This document shows positions 9,096 through 16,590 of a stretch of 64,000 nucleotides of DNA, piece after piece. Source of the stretch: Gaiellasilicea sp963791905 (lineage in GTDB: Bacteria; Actinomycetota; Thermoleophilia; Gaiellales; Gaiellaceae); contig CAWBTX010000005.1 in NCBI GenBank assembly GCA_963791905.1, positions 558,001 through 622,000 of the forward strand, written 5' to 3'. Below the pieces are notes generated by a model. It worked only from the letters and a program-made list of their open reading frames with translations. It had not been told where the DNA came from and searched no databases. Both the position numbers and the translations under genes were made by a program. Each line of letters opens with the position of its first letter. Position 1 is the first letter of the stretch.

Positions 9096-10430
9096 GTGTC
9101 GGTCGGAACCGCGTTCTATCCCCGGACCGCACCACTCAACACCAAGCTGCAGTGGCGCGAATGGTCGGGCTATCTCGCGGCGAGCGCGTACTCCGACTCC
9201 CACGAGATCGAGTACAACGCCATCCGGGAGGCCGCGGCGCTCATCGACGTCTCTCCGCTCTACAAGTACCTGGTCTCCGGGCCCGACGCCACGCGGCTCG
9301 TCGACCGCGTGATCACGCGGGACGCGAGCAAGCTCGCTGTCGGCCGCGTCTACTACACATCCTGGTGCAACGAGGACGGCCGCGTGGTCGACGACGGGAC
9401 AGTCGCCCGGCTGGAGGAGCAGACCTACCGCTGGACCGCCGCCGACTCGTCGCTGCGCTGGCTCCGGATGAACGCTCGCGGGCTGGACGTCGAGCTCGAG
9501 GACGTGAGCGAACGCATCTCCGCGCTGGCCGTGCAGGGGCCGCTGAGCCGCGACGTGCTCGAGGCGGCCACCGAGATGTCCTGGGGCGACCTCACGTACT
9601 TCGGCCGGCGGGCGGCGCAGGTCGGCAGCATCCCCGTCGACGTCTCCCGGACCGGCTATACGGGCGACCTCGGCTACGAGGTGTGGGTCGAGAGCGCTCA
9701 GGCGGTCGAGCTCTGGGACGCCCTCGTGCGGGCGGGGAGCGCCTACGGCATCCGGCCGGCCGGGATGCTCGCCCTCGACATCGCGCGGATCGAGGCAGGG
9801 CTGATCCTCATCGAAGTGGATTTCGACTCTGTCCGGCGCGCGCTGATTCCCGAGCAGTCGTACTCGCCCTTCGAGCTGGGCGTCCTGGGCCGCTTCGTCG
9901 ACTTCGAGCAGCCGGTGGAGTTCGTCGGCCGTCGCGCGCTCGAGCGGGAACAGGGTCGCGGGGGGCCTCCGCGGAGGCTTGTCGGGCTCGAGCTCGACTG
10001 GGAGCCACTCGAGGAGCTGTACCGCGCGAAGGGGCTGACGCCGACGCTGGAGCCGGCCGCCTCGCGTGTCCCGGTTCCCGTGTACGCGCGGGGCCGCCAG
10101 ATCGGCAAGGCGACCAGCACGACGTGGAGCCCGACACTGAAGAAGGTGGTTGGGCTGGCGTCAGTCGCTGCCGACCACAGCAAGCTCGGCACGAGGATCG
10201 ACGTCGAGTGGACGGTGGAAGCGCGGCGCAGCCGGACGGCGGGGACGGTGGTGGAGCTGCCGTTTTTCAACCCGATGCGCAAGACCTCGACGGTCGCTCA
10301 TCCACCAGCCTCACATGCGCACCGGGTCAGAGGTCGAGCTGAGGCAGCTCGAGCTCACCGCGGCGCTCATACGCGGCGATCGCGACCGCGAGATCCTGGA
10401 TCGCGAGGCCGGTCGAGTCGAAGATCGTGA
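9096..10430 (+). CDS. GcvT-family aminomethyltransferase-like protein; 3' end uncertain
   Basis: A second folate-binding GcvT-fold protein. It starts at GTG 9096, seven bases after the DmdA-like gene. Recognisable blocks are WREWSGYLAASAYSDSHEIEYNAIREAAALIDVSPLYKY (given here in part), LAVQGPLSRDVLE, SRTGYTGDLGYEVW and the C-terminal barrel ending VELPFFNPMRK near base 10280. After that point the frame stays open to 10430 but becomes arginine-rich and overlaps the end of the convergent ornithine-cyclodeaminase-like gene. I therefore suspect a frame error near 10280-10330 and a true end in that region. It probably works with its neighbour in C1 transfer; the substrate is not known. Confidence 0.75.
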   Translation: MSVGTAFYPRTAPLNTKLQWREWSGYLAASAYSDSHEIEYNAIREAAALIDVSPLYKYLVSGPDATRLVDRVITRDASKLAVGRVYYTSWCNEDGRVVDDGTVARLEEQTYRWTAADSSLRWLRMNARGLDVELEDVSERISALAVQGPLSRDVLEAATEMSWGDLTYFGRRAAQVGSIPVDVSRTGYTGDLGYEVWVESAQAVELWDALVRAGSAYGIRPAGMLALDIARIEAGLILIEVDFDSVRRALIPEQSYSPFELGVLGRFVDFEQPVEFVGRRALEREQGRGGPPRRLVGLELDWEPLEELYRAKGLTPTLEPAASRVPVPVYARGRQIGKATSTTWSPTLKKVVGLASVAADHSKLGTRIDVEWTVEARRSRTAGTVVELPFFNPMRKTSTVAHPPASHAHRVRGRAEAARAHRGAHTRRSRPRDPGSRGRSSRRS

Positions 10431-11260
10431 TCTCGTCCGGCCGAGCGACGTCCCTCAGCGCCTCCCGTCAGCACCGCGCCGAGCTCCGTCACGTCCTCGC
10501 GCGCGATCGCGCCCGCCTCGACCGCTGCGGCCAGCTCGCCGCCGTGGCTCGCCTGCTCCCACTCGTCGCAGAAAACCCGTGCGCGCTGGATCTCGCCGAC
10601 CGCGATCTCGGCCTTCCCCGGCCCGTCGGCGCCCATCAGGCTCACGTGCTGGCCGGGTCGGAGCGAGCCTTGCGGCAGCAGGATCTCGCGGCCCGGAGTG
10701 ACGGTGACGACGACGTCGGCGGCGAGCGCCTCCTCGCGCGAGACCACCCCTGCCGAGAGCTCCGACGCCGTCGCGCGAGCCCGCTCGCCGTCGATGTCCC
10801 ACAGCGCCACGTCGCGCCCGATCGCAAGCAGCGTCCGGGCGGCTGCGCGCCCGTTCACGCCGGCGCCGATCACCGCCGCTGCGCCTCCCGCCAGGCCAAG
10901 CGTCTCTGCCGCGATGGCCGCCGCCGCGCCGGTTCGCAGAGCCGTGACAGACGCCGCGTCCAGGAGAGCCTCCACGGCACCGGTCTCTGCATCCGAGAGC
11001 ACGACCACGCCGGTCACGGTCGGCAGCCCGAGCGCCGGGTTACCAGGGAAAGACGTCACCCATTTCAGGAGCGCATGACCGCCGCCGAGCGCCGGCATCG
11101 CCCGGAAGTCGCCCGCTGGATAGTTCGTGACGTAGAGCTTCGGCTGCATCGTCCACTCGCCGCGGGCGTGCGCGACGAAGGCGTCGCGCACAACGGCGTA
11201 CGCGAGCTCGGGCGGGACGGCCGCCTCGACCGCCGCGGCGCTGAAGAACGGGACGCCCAC
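10327..11260 (-). CDS. Ornithine cyclodeaminase/mu-crystallin family protein, frame-interrupted
   Basis: NAD(P)-dependent enzymes of this family include ornithine cyclodeaminase, ketimine reductases and alanine dehydrogenases. From the GTG at 11260 the protein shows VTSFPGNPALGLPTVTGVVVLSDAETG, ALRTGAAAAIAAETL and the Rossmann motif AAVIGAGVNGRAAARTLLAIG. Near base 10465 the frame shifts. The correct continuation is EITIFDSTGLAIQDLAVAIA, ending ELPQLDL with a stop at 10327; without correction the tail turns into a meaningless arginine-rich stretch. It starts four bases after the pntB stop and is probably the last gene of that transcript. Substrate not predictable. Confidence 0.82.
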
Positions 11261-11264
11261 GCCG

Positions 11265-12653
11265 CTAGAGGTTCTTGAGGGCGACGACGACCTGCTCGAG
11301 CGCCTGCTTGGCGTCGGCGAAGAGCATCGACGTCTTCGGGTCGTAGAACAGAGGGTTGTCGATGCCGGCGAATCCCGTGTTGAGGCTGCGCTTGACGACG
11401 ACGACGTTCGCGGCGCGGTCGACCTCGATGATCGGCATGCCGTGGATCGGGCTGGACGGGTCCGTCTTGGCGGCCGGGTTGACGACGTCGTTCGCGCCGA
11501 GGATCACGACGACGTCGGTCTGCGGCAGCTCCGGGATTGATCTCGTCCATCTCCTTCAGCTGCTCGTACGGCACATTCGCCTCCGCGAGCAGGACGTTCA
11601 TGTGCCCCGGCATCCGGCCCGCGACCGGGTGGATCCCGTAGAGGACGTCGACACCCTTCTCCTCGAGCAGGTCGGCGAGCACGCGGACATCGTGCTGCGC
11701 CTGGGCCACCGCGAGCCCGTACCCCGGCACGAAGACCACGCGCTTCGAGTAGCCGAGCATGATGGCGAGATCCTCAGGCGAGGTCGAGCGAACGGTCCGG
11801 CCGTCGCGTATCGGCAGCTGCGCCGGTGCCCGACGGGGCTGCGCCGAACGCGCCGAAGAGCACGTTCGCGATCGATCGGTTCATGGCGCGCCCCATCAGC
11901 AGCGTCAGCAGCGTGCCCGACGCGCCGACGAGCGCTCCCGCGACGATGAGGACGTTGTTGTGGAGCAGGAAGCCTGCCGCCGAGGCGGCGAGCCCGGTGA
12001 AGGCGTTCAGGAGCGAGATGACGACAGGCATGTCGGCCCCGCCGATCGGGAGCACGAACAACACGCCGAACAGACACGCGGTCAGGATCAGGCCGACGAC
12101 GAGCGCGTCACTGCTCTGCCCCGGCGAGGATGGCCGCCCCGAGCGCGAGGGCGACGAGCAGCACCGCTCCGTTCACGAACTGCTGGCCGGGGTAGACGAT
12201 CGGCCGCCCGCTGATGAGCTCCTGCAGCTTGCCGAACGCGATCAGGGAGCCGGCGAACGAGATGCTGCCGATGAGTGCCGAGAGCAGGATCGACACGGAC
12301 TCCTCGCCGGCGAGCCCGGCCGCTGCGAGGTTGTGGAACTCGGCCAGCGCGATCAGCGCCACCGCACCGCCGCCGACGCCGTTGAAGAGCGCCACCATCT
12401 GCGGCATCGCGGTCATCTTCACCGAGCGCGCGCCGACGACCCCGATGACGGCTCCGACCGCCATCGCGGCGGCCATCCAGCCGTAGTTCTCGAGGCCGTC
12501 CTGCGCCAGCGTGACGGCGATCGCGAGTGCCATCCCGGCCGCACCGAGCAGGTTGCCCTGCCGCGCCCGGCGCGGTGAGGAGAGGAACCGCAGCGCGAGG
12601 ATGAACGTCACGATCGTGACGAGGTACAGCAGGTTCGTGACGTTCTCGCTCAC
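11265..12653 (-). CDS. pntB: NAD(P) transhydrogenase subunit beta PntB, three frame breaks
   Basis: PntB forms the proton channel and NADP(H)-binding domain of membrane transhydrogenase. The span is exactly 463 codons, a normal size. The N-terminal part (12653 to about 12110) has hydrophobic helices and the segment MPQMVALFNGVGGGAVALIALAEF. After a break near 12110 it continues VLFVLPIGGADMPVVISLLNAFTGLA. After a second near 11790 comes the NADP domain, with VVFVPGYGLAVAQAQHDVRVLADLL and GIHPVAGRMPGHMNVLLAEANVPY. After a third near 11530 comes VVVILGANDVVNPAAK. Because every family block is present and in order, sequencing errors are more likely than a pseudogene. The ATG overlaps the pntAb stop. 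Confidence 0.9.
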
Positions 12654-12955
12654 GCGCCCGGCTTCCGCTCGCCGCGGCCCTTGAACATCTCGAGCATCCG
12701 GTCGGTGACGACGAAGCCGCCGACGACGTTGGCCGTCGCGAGCACGACGGCCACCAGGCCGACGACGAGCGTCAGGCTGTCGGCGTCGGCGCGGCCGGCC
12801 ACGAGGATCGCCCCAACGAGCACGATGCCGTGAATCGCGTTCGTCCCCGACATGAGGGGCGTGTGCAGCATCGTCGGTACCTTCGAGATCACCTCGACGC
12901 CGAGGAAGATCGAGAGGACGAGGATGGTCAGTTCCGTGACGAGGACGGCGTCCAT
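12650..12955 (-). CDS. pntAb: NAD(P) transhydrogenase subunit alpha part 2 (membrane subunit) PntAb
   Basis: A 101-residue membrane protein with three hydrophobic helices. It carries the family segments FLGVEVISKVPTMLHTPLMSGTNAIHGIVLVGA and NVVGGFVVTDRMLEMFK (conserved parts quoted). It supplies transmembrane helices of the proton channel in organisms where the alpha subunit is split. The start is the ATG at 12955, which shares its A with the last base of the pntAa stop (TAATG), indicating translational coupling. Its own stop overlaps the pntB start. Confidence 0.93.
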   Translation of the reverse strand: MDAVLVTELTILVLSIFLGVEVISKVPTMLHTPLMSGTNAIHGIVLVGAILVAGRADADSLTLVVGLVAVVLATANVVGGFVVTDRMLEMFKGRGERKPGA

Positions 12956-14046
12956 TACGCGGCCACCTCCGCTCGAGTCACGCATGCACCGCTCGTGATC
13001 TCGTCGGCAAAGTCGAGCACGAGCTCACCGGCCGGTGCGAGATGCTGGAGGAGGGCGGACACGTTCCGCGCGTAGAGCTGGCTCGCGTGGTACGGCATCG
13101 TCGAGGCGAGGTTCGTCTCGCCGACGATCGTTACGCCCTCGCGCACGACCTCCCGGCCAGGCTCGGTGAGCTCGCAGTTGCCCCCGGTCTCGGCAGCGAG
13201 ATCGACGATCACCGACCCTTGCCGCATGCGCGCGACCGAGGAGGCAGGAATCAGCTTCGGCGCGGGCCGACCGGGCACGAGCGCGGTCGTGATGACGACG
13301 TCCATGTCCGCGATGCGCTCCTCGAGCGCCGCCTGCTGCCGGGCCTGCTGCTCCGGTGTCAGCTCGACGGCGTAGCCGCCGGCGGTCTCCTCGCCGCGCA
13401 CGCCGAGATCGAGGAAGCTCGCCCCGAGGCTCTCGACCTGCTCCTGGACCACAGGGCGCGTGTCGAACGCCGACACAACGGCGCCGAGCCTTCGTGCCGT
13501 CGCGATCGCCTGCAGGCCGGCCACGCCCGCCCCGAGGACGAGCACCTTGGCCGGGGCCACCGTCCCGGCGGCCGTCATCAGCAGCGGAAAGAGACGCGGC
13601 AGCCGGTCGGCCGCGAGCACGACGGCCTTGTAGCCCGCGACCGTGCTCTGCGACGAGAGCGCGTCCATTCCCTGAGCGCGGGTGATGCGCGGGATCGATT
13701 CCATCGCGAAGCCGACGATGCCCCGGTCGGCGAGCGCCTCGACACCGGCCGGCTCGCTGAGCGGCGACAGGAAGCCGATCAGCACCATGCCTGCGCGGAC
13801 ACCGTCGAGATCCTCCACCGAGGGGGCGACGACGCGGGCGACCGCCTCGACACCGCTGTAGAGCTCGCTGCGACCGACGACACGTGCACCCGCGTCGGCG
13901 TACTCGCCGTCCGCGAAGCCGGCCTCGGCGCCCGCTCCCCGTTCGACCGCGACCTCGAAGCTCTCACCGAGCCGGCGGACGGCCTCGGGGACGAGTGCGA
14001 CGCGCCGCTCGCCGGCTGCGGTCTCTCGGGGAACGGCGACCTTCAT
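12955..14046 (-). CDS. pntAa: NAD(P) transhydrogenase subunit alpha part 1, NAD(H)-binding PntAa
   Basis: A 363-residue soluble subunit that binds NAD(H) and exchanges hydride with NADP(H) on PntB. The N-terminal AlaDH/PNT domain begins MKVAVPRETAAGERRVALVP. The NAD-binding Rossmann motif is VLVLGAGVAGLQAIATARRLGA, followed by SAFDTRPVVQEQVESLG. The later segment SVIVDLAAETGGNCELT is also typical. It is intact, unlike pntB. Thirty-one bases separate it from the isocitrate-dehydrogenase-like gene upstream. The joint arrangement suggests that NADPH made or used by that dehydrogenase is balanced by proton-driven transhydrogenation. Confidence 0.95.
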   Translation of the reverse strand: MKVAVPRETAAGERRVALVPEAVRRLGESFEVAVERGAGAEAGFADGEYADAGARVVGRSELYSGVEAVARVVAPSVEDLDGVRAGMVLIGFLSPLSEPAGVEALADRGIVGFAMESIPRITRAQGMDALSSQSTVAGYKAVVLAADRLPRLFPLLMTAAGTVAPAKVLVLGAGVAGLQAIATARRLGAVVSAFDTRPVVQEQVESLGASFLDLGVRGEETAGGYAVELTPEQQARQQAALEERIADMDVVITTALVPGRPAPKLIPASSVARMRQGSVIVDLAAETGGNCELTEPGREVVREGVTIVGETNLASTMPYHASQLYARNVSALLQHLAPAGELVLDFADEITSGACVTRAEVAA

Positions 14047-14077
14047 CCGGCGCCAACTCTACGGAGCCGCGCAGACC

Positions 14078-15148
14078 CTAGAGCGAGGACCAGACCTCCA
14101 GCTTCTGCTTCGTGCGCCTGATGACCTCGTCCGTGAACTCGCTCGTGCCGGAGTGGCCACCCAGGTCGGCCGTGCGAACGCCGTCCGCGACGGCCTCGAG
14201 CGCGCTCTCGCGGATCGCGCGCCCCGCCTGCTGCGCCGGCTCGTCGGCGTGCGAGAGCAAGGCTGCGCCCGCGAGGATCATCGCCATCGGGTTCGCGACG
14301 TTCTTGCCGAAGAGGGCAGGGGCCGTCCCGTGCGCGGCCTCCGCCATCAACGCGCTCGGCACGTAGTCGTCGTCGAACGCGACGAGGAGAGACTCCGAGC
14401 CCGCGATCGAGCCGAAGAGAGGCAGGACGAGGTCGGAGAGGATGTCGCCGTCGCGGTTCAGCGCCGGGATCACGAGCGGCGCGCCCGTCTGGGACAGGAG
14501 GAGGGCAAACGTCGCGTCGATCAGCTGCGGCTCGTACGGCACACCCGCGTGCCGCTCCGCCGCCGCATCCATCTCCTCCTTCAACATGCCCTCGTAGGTG
14601 GGGCTGACGGTGTACTTGGGGCCGCCGAACACCTTGGCGTCCGTCCGCTCAGCCTGCCGGAAGGCGAACTCGGCGACCGCGCGGCAGATCCGCCGCTCGA
14701 TGCGCTCCGTGCGGAACGCGACCTCGTTCTCGCCGGCACCCTCGCGCCACTCCGTTGCGCCGTACGCGTCGCCCACCGCCATCCGCACGACCGAGATCGG
14801 CGCGTGCACGCCCCCGAGGGGCACGACGCCCGGAATGCGCCGGCCGGTCCGGACGATGACCTTGCCGCCGATCTCCTCGCGCAGGATCCTGTTCGGCGAG
14901 CCGACGTCGCCGCGCTGCTCGGGCGTGATCGTCGCCGCCTTCAGCCCGAGCCCGTGCTCGCGGATCGCCGCAGCGGCGGCATCGACGACCGCATTGTCGG
15001 TCGCGCGTCTGTTCTCCAGGGAGAGGTCGAACCGAGGAAAGTCGAGCTCGATTTCGATCACGTCCGGCGCGAGCACGCGCAGCGCCTCCTCGAGCAGCTC
15101 CTGGCCGGTCTCGTCCCCGTCGAGCACCGCGATCGTGCGCGTGTTCAT
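14078..15148 (-). CDS. Isocitrate/isopropylmalate-family dehydrogenase, probably isocitrate dehydrogenase
   Basis: A 356-residue beta-decarboxylating dehydrogenase. It starts TIAVLDGDETGQELLEEAL and has the substrate-loop sequence GSPNRILREEIGGKVIVR. The S-x-N-x-x-L-R pattern there matches isocitrate dehydrogenases rather than isopropylmalate dehydrogenases. The metal- and coenzyme-binding part has NRDGDILSDLVLPLFGSIAGS and AAHGTAPALFGKNVANPMAMILAGAALL (quoted in part). No leucine-biosynthesis genes are nearby, and the gene heads an operon with transhydrogenase genes. Both facts favour isocitrate oxidation; coenzyme preference is not certain. A TAGAAT element lies nine bases before the ATG. 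Confidence 0.82.
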   Translation of the reverse strand: MNTRTIAVLDGDETGQELLEEALRVLAPDVIEIELDFPRFDLSLENRRATDNAVVDAAAAAIREHGLGLKAATITPEQRGDVGSPNRILREEIGGKVIVRTGRRIPGVVPLGGVHAPISVVRMAVGDAYGATEWREGAGENEVAFRTERIERRICRAVAEFAFRQAERTDAKVFGGPKYTVSPTYEGMLKEEMDAAAERHAGVPYEPQLIDATFALLLSQTGAPLVIPALNRDGDILSDLVLPLFGSIAGSESLLVAFDDDYVPSALMAEAAHGTAPALFGKNVANPMAMILAGAALLSHADEPAQQAGRAIRESALEAVADGVRTADLGGHSGTSEFTDEVIRRTKQKLEVWSSL

Positions 15149-15157
15149 CGGCGGCGG

Positions 15158-15163
15158 ATTCTA
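15158..15163 (-). promoter_or_regulatory. Putative -10 element (TAGAAT) of the isocitrate dehydrogenase/transhydrogenase operon
   Basis: TAGAAT on the minus strand matches the -10 consensus well and ends nine bases before the ATG at 15148. The mRNA would have a leader of only a few bases or none, and no Shine-Dalgarno sequence is present. Confidence 0.45.
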
Positions 15164-15193
15164 CTCGCGGGTGTTGCGGGAACATCCCGTGGC

Positions 15194-16211
15194 ATGGCGC
15201 GCACGGGTGGTTGGCGCCGCACGGGGTCGAAGGGTCGCTTCCGCTACCTCGACGCGCGCGGCAGACAGATCGAGGACGAGGACAAGGTCGCGCGGATCGA
15301 GGGCCTCGTCATTCCGCCGGCCTGGCGCGACGTCTGGATCTCGCCGAGTCCACGCGCAAAGCTGCAGGCGACCGGCCTCGATCGTGCGGGGCGGCGGCAG
15401 TACCTCTACCACCCGGAGTTCCGCGCTCAGCAGGAGCAGGCGAAGTTCGACAAGCTCGTCCGTTTTGCCGAGAAGCTGCCCGATCTCCGGCTCGCGATGG
15501 GCGAGCACATGACCCTCGATCCGTACGAGCGCGAGCGCGTCTGCGCGGTCGCCGTGCGGCTGATCAATCTGGCGTGGTTCCGCGTCGGCACCGATCGGTA
15601 TGCGAAACGGTCGCGGACGTACGGCGTCACGACGCTCACGAAGCGCCACGTCTCCGTCCGGGGCAATCGGATCGCGTTCCGCTTCCGGGCGAAGCACAAG
15701 CTGCAGATCCGAACGACGCTCGCCGACGCGGAGCTTGCGTCCGCGTTGAAAGACCTGCTCGTCCAGCCGGGCGGCGCGCCGGCTTTTCCGCTACCGGTTG
15801 AACGGCGAGGCGTGCACGCTCACCGGCGCAGTGCTGAATGCCTACATCCAGGAGCACATGGGCGAGGAATTCACCGCGAAAGACTTCCGCACGTGGGGCG
15901 GAACGCTAACGGCGGCGATTGCGCTGGCCGAGCGCGGCGTCGTGGACTCGCCGACCGAGGCGAAGCGCGTCGTCGCAGCCGTGATGCGCACTGTCGGAGA
16001 ACGCCTCGGGAATACGCCGGCAGTAGCCCGCGGATCGTACGTAAGCCCTGCTGTCGTGGAGCAGTATCTGGATGGGCGGACAATTGGCGACTTCAGGCCA
16101 CGTCGCTTTCGGATCGTCAGCGCTCGGGATATCGGTCTCGATCAGGAGGAACAGGCGCTCGTCAGCCTGCTGCGCTCGTGGCGAATCAGGCGTACGCGCG
16201 AGGCCGCGTGA
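15194..16211 (+). CDS. Eukaryotic/viral-type DNA topoisomerase IB, frame-interrupted
   Basis: Type IB topoisomerases relax supercoils through a 3'-phosphotyrosine intermediate. The protein begins MARTGGWRRTGSKGRFRYLDARG and has the family segments LVIPPAWRDVWISP, HPEFRAQQEQAKFDKLVRFA and LINLAWFRVGTDRYAK. It continues with RSRTYGVTTLTKRHVSVRGN. Near base 15778 the frame shifts, and it continues as LFRYRLNGEACTLTGAVLNAYIQEHM then FTAKDFRTWGGTLTAAIALAE. The presumed active-site tyrosine is in ARGSYVSPAVVEQYL. All expected blocks are present once the single break is bridged. It is monocistronic or runs into the Lsr2-like gene, which has its own -10 element. Confidence 0.88.
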
Positions 16212-16230
16212 TTTCCGCCTCCGTTCGCGG

Positions 16231-16265
16231 TATTGTTGTCAGCGACGATTACGCCGCGAAGGAGG
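16231..16265 (+). promoter_or_regulatory. Promoter and strong ribosome-binding site for the Lsr2-like gene
   Basis: TATTGT at 16231-16236 is a good -10 candidate. A purine-rich GAAGGAGGA sequence at 16258-16265 lies about seven bases before TTG 16272. It selects TTG as the start although no ATG is present, and shows that this gene, unlike many neighbours, uses a leader. Confidence 0.55.
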
Positions 16266-16271
16266 AGTGCA

Positions 16272-16469
16272 TTGGCCCGCAAGACAGTGCTCGTGTCGGA
16301 CGTCTCTGGTCAGGAAATCCCAGAAGGAAAAGGCGCGACGGTACGCATCACGTTTCACGACGCCCGCAAGGGCGTCCGTGAGCTCGACGTGACCGACGCC
16401 GAGGCCGAGCAGATGGGCGGCCGGCAGGTGGCCAGGCGCGGCCGCAGGCCGAAGTCCGCCTCCGCCTAG
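16272..16469 (+). CDS. Small Lsr2-like nucleoid protein (65 aa)
   Basis: The protein reads MARKTVLVSDVSGQEIPEGKG, then ATVRITFHDARKGVRELDV, and ends with a basic tail RQVARRGRRPKSASA. The first 45 residues resemble the N-terminal oligomerisation domain of the actinobacterial nucleoid protein Lsr2 (a DVSG/DGT-like turn, then two beta strands and an acidic helix). The RGRRPK tail resembles an AT-hook-like DNA-binding element. The TTG start is set by the strong ribosome-binding site. It is shorter than full Lsr2, which has a separate C-terminal DNA-binding domain. A role in chromatin organisation is inferred. Confidence 0.7.
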   Translation: MARKTVLVSDVSGQEIPEGKGATVRITFHDARKGVRELDVTDAEAEQMGGRQVARRGRRPKSASA

Positions 16470-16484
16470 CCCTCAGACTCGCGG

Positions 16485-16535
16485 CTCGCGGGCTGGGCGA
16501 CGCTCCGCCCGCGAGCGTTTCCCGCTCTTTCCGTT
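16485..16535 (+). terminator. Probable rho-independent terminator after the Lsr2-like gene
   Basis: CTCGCGGGC (16485-16493) and GCCCGCGAG (16507-16515) form a perfect nine-pair stem with a 13-base loop. A pyrimidine-rich tract with several TTT runs follows. It lies directly after the stop at 16469 and before the addB-like promoter. Confidence 0.6.
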
Positions 16536-16578
16536 TCCCGGTCCGTCACGGGGCCGGGGGCCGTCAGGAGCCCCGGAC

Positions 16579-16584
16579 TACGAT
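16579..16584 (+). promoter_or_regulatory. Putative -10 element (TACGAT), leaderless promoter of the addBA operon
   Basis: TACGAT fits TANNNT and stands six bases before the GTG start at 16591. The five following genes overlap or nearly overlap, so this may drive the helicase-nuclease, phosphodiesterase and endonuclease III genes together. Confidence 0.4.
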
Positions 16585-16590
16585 GGGTCG

